DNA from: Nissolia schottii
Lineage: Eukaryota > Streptophyta > Magnoliopsida > Fabales > Fabaceae
Reading direction: 5' to 3'
Assembly (NCBI GenBank): GCA_003254905.1
Contig: QANU01007800.1
Location: forward strand, 63,225 to 127,224
DNA: 64,000 bases
The notes beneath the pieces were generated by a model. The model searched no databases, was not told the DNA's origin, and saw only the letters and a program-made list of their open reading frames with translations. Positions 55,950 through 64,000 of the stretch are shown in pieces. The position numbers were made by a program, and so were the translations under genes. The number at the start of each line of letters is the position of its first letter. Position 1 is the first letter of the stretch.

Positions 55950-56880
55950 ATCCTTCTTCTCTTTTGGGATATTGACTAGGCATTGGGATCTGCACAGAGT
56001 TGATGGAACATGAAGGAAGGGTTAATTTCGGGCATGTCCACAACTGTCCATGCAAAGAGATCTGAGTTTTCTTGGAGAAACTTAGTCAACTTTTGCTTAG
56101 TAGGTGTCAGAAAGCGTTTGTAGATTTTTGTCACCTTTCCTGGGTTTTTACCAAGTTGTACTTCCTCTAAATCTCCCTCAGGTTGAGGTCACTCTTCTTG
56201 TGGTCGATCTCGAACGTCGAGGTCTACCACCATCGTCTCATCTCTGACTCCCAAACTTTCTTTTGCAACTTTTCTTTTCTGGCCAACCTCTAAGATGGCT
56301 TCGTTCTATCCCGTCGATAGAATTTGGTTGGTCTTTACTGTGATGACTTCCCCTTTCTTCGAAGGGAACTTTATTGCTAAGTAGAGGATGGACATCACAT
56401 CCCCCAACTTGTTAAGTGTCTTTCAACCGATTATTGCCGGTTGATCAACCACTAAAAAGTTTACATTTTCTGTTCGATTATTAGTCTTTGCTCCAAAGGT
56501 AACATATTGTATGGTGTACCCATCTAGGTCTATCCTTTCTCCTGTAAAGCTGATGAGCTCCAATCAATGAGTTTTTAAATCTGATGAGTCCAACCCTAAT
56601 TTGTTAAAGGCATCGCAAAATAAGATGTCTGCTGAGTCGCCCTAATCGATTAGGACCCTATTTACCTCTGCATCAACCATGATGATTGATATAATCATTG
56701 CATCATCATGGTCAGGTATGACTCCTTCTCCATCTTCATTAGTAAACATGATATTTGGCATTAGGGGTAACTTTTGAGAGGCTGGATAGCGGGTGGATAC
56801 ATGCATCACCTCTTTGAGGTGTTTTTTTCTGTTCTGATATGGATTCTCCCACGCCCGTGAATCCGCCTAAAATGACATTG
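55950..56880 (-). pseudogene. Tat/Ogre-lineage protease and linker
   Basis: In minus-strand order there is a protease-like segment near 56590-56760. Its VNRVLIDxGDSADILF active-site context has the residue before Gly changed to a stop. FLVVDQPAIIG follows near 56430. Then comes the linker before RT with KFLQENSDLFAWTVVDMPEI, SFMFHQLCADPNA and SQKRRRM near 55960-56100. Multiple stops. The upstream gag is cut off by the Athila element that starts at 56886. Confidence 0.75.
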
Positions 56881-56885
56881 ACGGT

Positions 56886-58457
56886 TGATAAGTAGATTTT
56901 GTACCCTAAGATACTACTCTATAATTGAACAAATGCATGCTTAAATGTGTGGGTTTAACATGTAATCAATATGTTTTGTACACATTGTTCTCTCTTGAGA
57001 GAAATTAAGAAAAAGGTAAGATTAGACATTATTTTTAACATTTAATATTTCTTTTGTAGTTTTCTATTATGAAATTTTAGAAAATGAAGGATCAAGAAGA
57101 TCATTGAAGAAGTGAAAAGAAGATGTGACCAAGGGCAAAAGAAAAAAAAAAGCAAAATAACGAATTTTAGCAAAATCGCTCAGCGATTCAACATATATCG
57201 CCTAGCGATTAAGCTTTTATCGCTCAGCAGTCATGTACCTATCGCTCAGCGATTGTGCCCAACTTGCACCGGCGCAATGATGGCGCCAGCTTGGCGCCAG
57301 CTCATATTCCGGCGCCGCCCCTGCAAAAGCTGACCAGAGCATTTAATGAAGCCGTGTAAGCCACCGAGATTGACTAAATCGCTTAGTGCCACCGCCTTAT
57401 CGCTCAGCGAAGCAGCTTAATCGCTGAGCGATCTTGCCGAACCTTGGCCTATAAATAGGAGGCCAAGGCATTCATTTTTCATTATCTCTTCCACCATCTC
57501 TTCTTCCCCTTCCCCAAGGTCTCCTAGGCCGAAATTCTTCCATATTTCTCCACCTTTTACATTTTAGTTTTAAGCACTTAGGTTATGTTAAAGTGCTTTA
57601 TGATCTTTCAAGCTTTGTAACGAAGTTCTGCCGAATTAATTCCAAGTTCTATTGTTCCATTTCTCCTTGCCATTTACTCTTTATTTACTCTTTCTTGCCT
57701 TTCACTTGTTTTAATCTTCCATTGTCATTTACATCTTTCCGTCTTTTTATTTACATCTTTCTTTCTCTTCACTTACTTGAGTTTTAAACCTCCACCCATG
57801 GAGGAGTAACTTCTTAATATCTTGCATGCGGTAACTCTAGATTAAAGATTAATTTGAGGTCTTGCGCTTAAAGATTATTCATGTCTCGTTCCACCCTAAT
57901 TAATGATATAGCGATTGCATGTTATTAGTTAAGGCTAAAATCTAAGTTAATGAATCTTGACGATCGTGTGATTTATTAACCTAAGATTAAGGAACTTTTG
58001 GAGAACTAATCAGATTTGATTAAAGGTGTGCAATTTGTGCTTAATTAATATGAGTCTTAATGCTTAGATCTTGGTTTTGATACTTGTATTAACAAATGCT
58101 TAAGGGACTGACGATTGTAGTTTCTTGAGTAAATTGCATATTAGTTAGAGATTTCAACTAATAAACACCATCTCCTTTCATGAATAATTAATTGGAAACC
58201 GATGAGAATTAATCCTTGATCTAGTAACGTCATATGCAGGATATTGCTTTTGTCATTATTGTCTTACTCTCGTTTTAATCTCTTTTAAATTCATCAACAA
58301 ACCCCCCCAATTTATTTAACTATTGATTTGGTTCTAAAATTGCTTCTTTGGGAAACGACCTAGGTTAACCCCCTTTACTACGTTTTTGGGGTTTACTTGG
58401 TTTATAAATTATTATTTGATCGCACACTGAAATCTAACGACGTTTTGGTGCCCGTCA
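56886..58457 (+). repeat. Athila element 5' LTR (1572 bp)
   Basis: Starts TGATAAGTAGATTTTG and ends GTGCCCGTCA. A TATAAATA box lies at 57450-57457, preceded by an array of CGCTCAGCG-type palindromes (57178-57430) interleaved with GGCGCC blocks. U5 contains CTTGCATGCGGTAACTCTAG and AAACGACCTAGGTTA. The primer binding site follows four bases later. It is the promoter and start of the element at 58458-63352. Confidence 0.85.
57178..57431 (+). promoter_or_regulatory. CGCTSAGCG palindrome array upstream of the TATA box
   Basis: Four exact copies of CGCTCAGCG/CGCTGAGCG and several variants (CGCCTAGCG, CGCTCAGCA, CGCTTAGTG) in 250 bp, ending about 20 bp before TATAAATA. Same position as in the LTR at 11478. 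Confidence 0.6.
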
Positions 58458-58461
58458 AATT

Positions 58462-58479
58462 TGGCGCCGTTACCGGGGA
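58462..58479 (+). other. Primer binding site
   Basis: TGGCGCCGTTACCGGGGA lies four bases after the LTR end. It is one base different from the usual plant Athila PBS (TGGCGCCGTTGCCGGGGA), thought to pair with the 3' end of a cellular tRNA (reported as tRNA-Asp) to start minus-strand synthesis. Confidence 0.8.
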
Positions 58480-58552
58480 AGCAATTTAGCCAAACTCTTT
58501 TCTTCTCTCTCCATTTCCTTTTCCTTTTTGTTATTTAGTTTCATTTCTCATG

Positions 58553-59577
58553 TATGACTCGTTCCTTGCCTAACCTAACCTTAGCCAATTTTGATCCTGA
58601 AATCGAAAAAAACGCTAAGGCGAATTAGGAAGGAATTGAGGCAACAAAGAGAACATCCTTTTGCTACTGATAATACTATTTTTGTTAAAGGAATCATGGC
58701 AAATCCTGCACAAACTTGGGGCCAGTTGGCAGCCCCAGACTATTCTTACGAGCCATCCGGTGTAGTTTTCCTTGACAATGCCATGGACTTTGAAATAAAG
58801 TCCAACTTTTTGCATCATTTACCTAAGTTCCATGGTTTACCGTCAGAAAACCCACACCGCCATCTCAAGGTGTTCGTGATGACCTGTAATACTATGAGAT
58901 CTCAGTCCACCATGCCGGATTTGGTAAAGCTTAAAGCTTTTCCATTCTCCTTGGAAGGTACGGCTCGAGACTGGTATTACAGTATTCTGCACCAAGCAGT
59001 AAATAGTTGGCTGGGTTTAAAGAAACTGTTTCTTGAAAAATACTTCCCAGCCAGCCGAGTTTCCGCTCTACGGAAAGAAATTTATGGTATCCAACAAAGG
59101 CCAGATGAGACTCTTGGAGAATATTGGGAGCGATTCCAAAGCTTGTGCGACATGTGCCCACACCACGGGTTCACTGATGTACAACTTCTGGAACACTTCT
59201 ATGAAGGTCTAAGGCTCATGGACCAGAAATGGATTGATTCAGCTGCTAGAGGTATTCTAAAGAAAAGAAAAACACCTAAAGAAGCCAGACAGTTGATCAG
59301 TGAGATGGCTAATCACTCTAGATATGAGATGCGAGCTAACCGCAATACCAGAGGAGCCTATGAAGTTTCTGTTGACCGCTCAAACAATGAGTACGTGTCT
59401 CTTACTGAAAAAGTTGACAAACTAGCAGACATGGTCAGTGTTTTGGCCATGGGACACCAGACTTTAGCAATATGCTCCCTCTGCCCCGATGGCATCTCTC
59501 ACTCTCCCGAGCAGTGTCCACTACTCAGGGACGAGACGTCCACAGTTGCGGCAATGTTCCCGGGTAAGCCAGACTAG
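58553..59577 (+). pseudogene. Athila gag
   Basis: ATG at 58553 begins MTRSLPNLTLANFDPEIEK. An extra A in the A-run near 58609 shifts the frame, and the real sequence continues as KTLRRIRKELRQQREHPFAT in the frame open to 59577. Conserved gag strings are MDFEIKSNFLHHLPKFHGLP, NPHRHLKVF, LKAFPFSLEGTARDWYYSI, LFLEKYFPASRVSALRKEI and YWERFQSLCDMCPHHG. The C-terminal part has a CSLCPDGISHSPEQC knuckle-like region. A TAG at 59575 ends the frame where the family continues (about 400 more bases). It would form the virus-like particle if intact. Confidence 0.88.
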
Positions 59578-60026
59578 TCCAACCAGCAAAGGTATGATCC
59601 ATACAGCAATACCTACAATCTTGGCTAGAAGGATAACCCGGCGTTTAAATGGAGCAACAATTCCAATACCCTTAATCCGCAACTGCAAGCCAAACCATTC
59701 CCGCCACAACAACAAAGAAGATATGTGCCTCCTCCGCAGAGGTCACAACAGCAATTCCAACTTGCACCACAACAACAGTTCCATCCCTCTCCACAACTTC
59801 CACAACCTGCCCCTGCATCTGAAAATTCCATGCTACAAGATATGATGAAGATGATGCAGGATATGCAGGCATCCCAAAATTAGTATGAGGCTGCCTTGTC
59901 GGCAATACAAAATGAAATTCATTCAAGCAAGCAGTCCCAACCGAGCAGCTCATCCCACCTTTCCTCTCAGACAGTTCTAAACCCCGAGCAAATGTAAGTG
60001 CTATAACTTTAGGATCTGGAACTGTT
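59578..60026 (+). pseudogene. Athila gag C-terminal/linker, with stops
   Basis: The same frame resumes after the stop with SNQQRYDPYSNTYNLG, stop, KDNPAFKW, then a glutamine- and proline-rich stretch (QQQRRYVPPPQRSQQQF). After that come MLQDMMKMMQDMQASQN, stop, and YEAALSAIQNEIHSSK. Three in-frame stops (TAG) interrupt an otherwise recognisable linker. Confidence 0.7.
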
Positions 60027-61255
60027 TTGCAAGCACCACAGGTCGAAGATTCTGAAGAACCTGGTGGTCACACTACGGTGAAAGACTCCGGAAGAAAAGT
60101 CAAAGAAGAAGAATCTAGCAGTGACGCTGAAGAAGACGGCTTAAAACAGACCAAGGAATCCAACAAGTGCCCAGAACCAGTGCAGACAGGAGAAGCACCA
60201 GTCCCATTGCCTTTTCCGCACAAAGGTCCAAAGCCTAAGTCCGTTGCTGCGCTTCAGCTGGAAAAAGAATTTTTGGAGACATTCCGGAAGGTAGAAGTGA
60301 ATATTCCCCTATTAGAGGTAATCAGACAAATCCCCAAATATGCAAAATTCTTGAAGGATTTGTGTACTAACAAAGGAAAGCTGAAAGACACCGCACAAGT
60401 CAGTATGGGTGCAAATGTGTCATCCATCATCAAAGCAAGTCCCTTACCTCCAAAATGCACGGACCTAGGTACGTTTTTAGTCCCTTGTGTAATAGGACAA
60501 AGATTATTCACAAAGGCTTTGGCTGATTTAGGAAAAACAATCAATGTTATGCCGAAATCTATTTACAAATCTTTACACACTGGAACTCTTAAACCTACCG
60601 GATTAATAATACAACTTACCAACCGAAGCACCGCCAGACCAGAAGGTATTCTGGAAGATGTTTTAGTAAAGGTAAATGATTTAATATTCCCCGCAGATTT
60701 TTATGTTTTGGAAATGGAAAATGACATCAATGTAAACCAGCCTACATTAATCTTGGGATGACCATTCCTGAAAACTGCACGGGTTAAAATTGATGTACAT
60801 GCTGGTACATTATCCATGGAATGCGGGGATATGCATGTGCAATTTGGTTTACCTGAGGTAATGCATTACCCTTCTGAGGAACATTCAGTTTTTCACATCG
60901 ATGTTATTGACTCTTTAATTTTGAATGCTTATGACATTTGGGCTGATAAAATGCTAGAATTGACCTCTGACTTTGAATGCCCTAATTGTAATGGAGTCAA
61001 TAACTTGTGTTCTGTCTGTAAAGAAATAGATGAATCCCTCCAAGAAGGTCTGAGTAATAATTTTGTGAATTGTGAATTTGATGAACTTAACGCATTCCCT
61101 GTTTTAGAAATGAGTAAAGTTGCAGGTACATGGAACAGTAAAGCAGCAGGTCCAGAGTTGAAGGCTCTTCCTTCTCACCTCAAGTACACTTTCCTAGGAG
61201 AAGAAGACACTCTACCAGTAATCATAGCAAATGATCTCTCCCCTCAGGAAGAATA
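60027..61255 (+). pseudogene. Athila protease and downstream linker
   Basis: 60027-60758 encodes an acidic segment, then AALQLEKEFLETFRKVEVNI, PLLEVIRQIPKYAKFLKDLC and the aspartic protease with LADLGKTINVMP (usual DLGASINLMP). Next are LVKVNDLIFPADFYVLEME and PTLILG. A TGA at 60759-60761 replaces the arginine codon expected in ILGRPF. The frame continues after it with PFLKTARVKIDVHAGTLSME and then the linker to 61255 (TAA). The protease would process gag-pol. Confidence 0.85.
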
Positions 61256-61259
61256 AAAG

Positions 61260-63337
61260 TTGGTCAATGTACTCAAAAAACACAAAAGAGCTATTGGGTG
61301 GACCATAGACGACATCACTGGTATTAGCCCTTCTACATGCACACATAGGATACTTCTAGAAGATGGAGCAAAGCCAGTCAGACAACCGCAGAGACAGCTT
61401 AATCCACTCATACAAGATGTTGTGAAAAAGGAAGTAATGAAACTTTTAAAAGCTGACATTATTTATCCTATCTCAGACAATAAGTGGGTGAGCCCACTTC
61501 AAGTGGTCCCAAAGAAGTCTGGAATTACGGTGGTTAAAAATGAAAACAATGAGCTGATCCCCACTCGAGTCCAAAACAGCTGGCGGGTCTGTATTGACTA
61601 TCGACGCCTTAACAACGCCACTCGCAAGATCATTACCCCCTGCCCTTCATCGATCAAATGCTCGAAAGACTTGCAGGTAAATCTCATTATTGTTTTCTTG
61701 ATGGCTATACAGGTTACTTCCAGATTAATATTGCCCCGGAGGACCAAGAAAAGACCACCTTCGCGTGCCCTTTTGGTACATTTGCCTATCGAAGGATGCC
61801 ATTTGAACTCTGCAATGCGCCTGCTACATTCCAACGATGCATGATGAGTATTTTTTCTGATTTTCTGGAAAATTGTATGGAAGTTTTTATGGATGATTTT
61901 ACAGTCTTTGGAACTTCTTTTGATACTTGTTTAGAAAGCCTTGCTAGTGTACTTCGACGTTGCATCGAAACTAACCTTGTCCTCAATTATGAAAAATGTC
62001 ACTTTATGGTTCGACAAGGTATAGTTTTAGGGCACGTAGTCTCTAGTAAGGGAATTGCCGTCGACCCCGCTAAAATAGATGTTATTTCTTCTTTGCCTTA
62101 CCCTGCATGCGTGCGGGAGATTCGTTCCTTCCTTGGCCATGCAGGTTTTTACAGAAGATTCATCAAGGACTTTAACAAGATCGCGCATCCCCTTACCTCC
62201 CTGTTGCACAAAGATGCAGACTTTGTTTTTGACGATGCGTACAAGGAAGCGTTTAACACCTTGAAGCATGCCTTGATGACAACTCTTATCATCCAACCAC
62301 CGGATTGGGGGTTGCCGTTTGAAATAATGTGTGATGCATCTGACCATGCTGTAGGTGTTGTGCTTTCCCAAAGGGTTGGTAAGTTTCCCCATGTCATAGC
62401 ATATGCTTCAAGGACTTTAGATGCCGCACAATCTAATTACACTACTACAAAAAATGAACTTTTAGCCATAGTGTTTGCTCTTGATAAATTCCGATCTTAT
62501 TTGCTTGGGTCTAAAGTGGTGGTGTACACGGATCACGCCACTCTAAAGTACCTTCTGAAAAAACCAGAGGCCAAGCCTAGGCTCATTAGATGGATGCTAC
62601 TGCTCCAAGAATTTGATTTAGAAATTAAAGATAAAAGTGGAGCAGAAAATCTAGTAGCAGACCATCTAAGTCACCTAACTCATATCTCAGCCGACCCCTT
62701 TCCTCTCCGGGATGACTTTCCCGCCCTATTAATGATATCAGAAAGACCTTGGTACGCGGATATCGTAAATTACTTGGTTTCCCATAAAGGGCTGCCACAT
62801 TTTTCAAAAACCCAATTAGCAAAGCTGAAAAGTGATGCTAAGTATTACATATGGGAGGACCCTTATCTGTGGAAAATTGGAAGTGACCAAGTAATTAGAC
62901 GGTGTGTTCCAAGCTCTGAGTTCGAGTCTATCCTCAAATTTTGCCATACATTTGCAAATGGTGGCCACTTTGGACCACAACGCACAGCCAGAAAAATTTT
63001 AGATTCAGGATTTTATTGGCCTACATTGTTCAAGGATGCATATGAATTCTGTAAATCATGTGAACAATGTCAAAGAATAGGTAACATCACTTGGAGAAAT
63101 GAAATGCCCCAACAACCACTATTATTTTGCGAAATTTTTGATGTATGGGGGATTGATTTCATGGGCCCATTTCTTGTTTCTCATGGTTACATTTATATTC
63201 TTTTGGTTGTTGATTATGTATCTAAGTGGGTAGAAGCCATAGCCACCAGGTCTAACGATGCTGCCATAGTTTTGTCTTTTGTCCGGTCTAACATTTTTTG
63301 CAGATATGGAATGCCGAGAACAATCGTCAGTGACTAG
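61260..63337 (+). pseudogene. Athila reverse transcriptase, RNase H and integrase (partial)
   Basis: 61260-61625 holds the RT N-terminus ([55 protein letters not shown]). A one-base deletion near 61625-61660 shifts the frame, and the rest is open from 61658 to 63337 (559 codons). In order this encodes [40 protein letters not shown] and the catalytic FMDD at 61886-61897. RT thumb and RNase H follow ([49 protein letters not shown]). Then comes the integrase zinc region ([17 protein letters not shown]) and core ([25 protein letters not shown]). The frame stops at TAG 63335-63337, replacing the expected glutamine or glycine codon in SDxGTHF. The element is then cut at 63353 by another LTR. The third catalytic residue and the 3' LTR are outside or lost. 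Confidence 0.9.
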
Positions 63338-63352
63338 GGAACACATTTCTGT

Positions 63353-63718
63353 TGAAACACCCTAGCTAACTGTTTACCCATACATAGTAAACAAAGCTCA
63401 CTAGGTTGTTGTCTACTTGGTCGGACTACCTTAGTCCATAGTTATCTTTTGAAAATAGTAGCCGTTCAAGAAAATAAGGACCCATTTTAAACTTTTACTT
63501 GAATCACATTGATACTAAAATAGAGCCATGCGTTGGAATAAAATAAATATAACAAGGCGGATAACATTATCATAATTGGAATCTGTAATATACATCTATT
63601 GGGTCCACCATACAAGGTCACCTAGTATATGATATACATAATATATACATAGATCAAAACATCAAATACATATTCCAACATATACAGCATCAAAATACAA
63701 GGACTACTGGAATGCTAC
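63353..63718 (-). repeat. Tekay-type LTR 3' end, minus strand
   Basis: TGAAACACCCTAGCTAAC at 63353 is the inverse of the LTR end AGCTAGGGTGTTTCA at 13906-13920. The following AGCTCACTAGGTTGTTGTCT is the inverse of the AACAACCTAGTGAG block. It continues to 63718 where an Athila-type LTR starts. It interrupts the integrase of the Athila element. Confidence 0.75.
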
Positions 63719-64000
63719 TGATAAGTGCCCAATTTACACCAAACTGACATATCAAAATGGCACTTATCTACAAACTTTTTAACGAATTATCTAATGAATT
63801 CCCCATATTTTGTAGGTTTTAAATATATTTTGAAGAATGGATACAAGCATAATTTATGAAGAATAATCCCATGAAGAATGGAAGAAAAGGGCAGAATTGG
63901 AAAAGAGCTTAAAGAGAAAGATTCTGACGAAGGCATCGCTCAGCGGAGAACAACTTACCGCCCAGCGCCTAAAGAAGCATCACTCAGCGATGTTACTTGT
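63719..64000 (+). repeat. Athila-type LTR, 5' end, runs off the window
   Basis: Starts TGATAAGTGCCCAATTTACA. It shares ATGGATACAAGC-like and CCGCCCAGCG/CGCTCAGCG blocks with the other Athila-type LTRs. The TATA box and 3' half lie beyond the window. Confidence 0.75.

Noticed and set aside
56886-63337. A complete, active Athila element
   Set aside because: Several stops, two frameshifts and a truncating LTR insertion at 63353. The 3' LTR is not seen.

Overview
The window is nuclear DNA from a flowering plant, almost certainly a eudicot. The evidence is one intact spliced plant-specific bHLH gene, captured pieces of other plant genes (a FRIGIDA-like fragment with canonical splice sites nearby), and every major class of plant transposable element. 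I see no bacterial operons, rRNA genes, functional tRNA genes or CRISPR arrays. Two runs of N mark assembly gaps (20011-20420 and 31813-32043). Most of the 64 kb is decayed, nested transposon sequence.

Layout. 0-6.3 kb: remnants of Ty3/gypsy Tekay/Del-type LTRs (start TGTAACATCCC, end TGTTACA), including an antisense integrase fragment and a tail-to-tail inverted LTR pair. 6.6-11.1 kb: a tandem repeat, a TIR transposon, and a mirror-symmetric structure with minisatellite arms (TGCACAAACATTA on the left, its reverse complement on the right). 11.2-13.9 kb: a Tekay-type LTR with its own minisatellite, split by an Athila-type solo LTR with a perfect 5-bp target duplication. 14-17 kb: AT-rich DNA with a hairpin MITE and a 91-bp duplication. 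17.1-20 kb: a Tat-like LTR (minus), then a Tekay-type LTR.

20.6-21.5 kb holds the only convincing intact host gene, a three-exon bHLH162/bHLH36-like transcription factor of about 191 residues. It is followed by a tRNA-derived SINE and a CACTA terminus abutting a broken FRIGIDA-like fragment and an exon-like segment. 24.0-27.3 kb: a small MITE with an 11-bp target duplication and an Athila relic. 30.3-37.4 kb: a minus-strand Ty1/copia element split by a Tekay-type LTR, which itself contains a copia solo LTR, and by two hAT-like insertions. 39-48.8 kb: CACTA (En/Spm) transposase genes on the minus strand, interrupted by two Athila-type LTRs in opposite orientation. 49.7-51.4 kb: a second minus-strand copia. 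52-54.3 kb: Tekay- and Tat-type LTR pieces. 54.8-56.9 kb: a minus-strand Tat/Ogre-like pol. 56.9-63.35 kb: the best-preserved retrotransposon, an Athila element with 5' LTR, PBS, gag, protease, RT, RNase H and part of integrase. It is cut by a Tekay-type LTR, then an Athila-type LTR that runs off the window.

How it works together: apart from the bHLH gene, nothing looks like a working gene system. The elements carry stops, frameshifts and nested insertions. The most unusual feature is that several unrelated LTR families carry arrays of short GC-rich palindromes (for example CGCTGAGCG) upstream of a TATAAATA box. I recognise no new enzymatic or defence system here.
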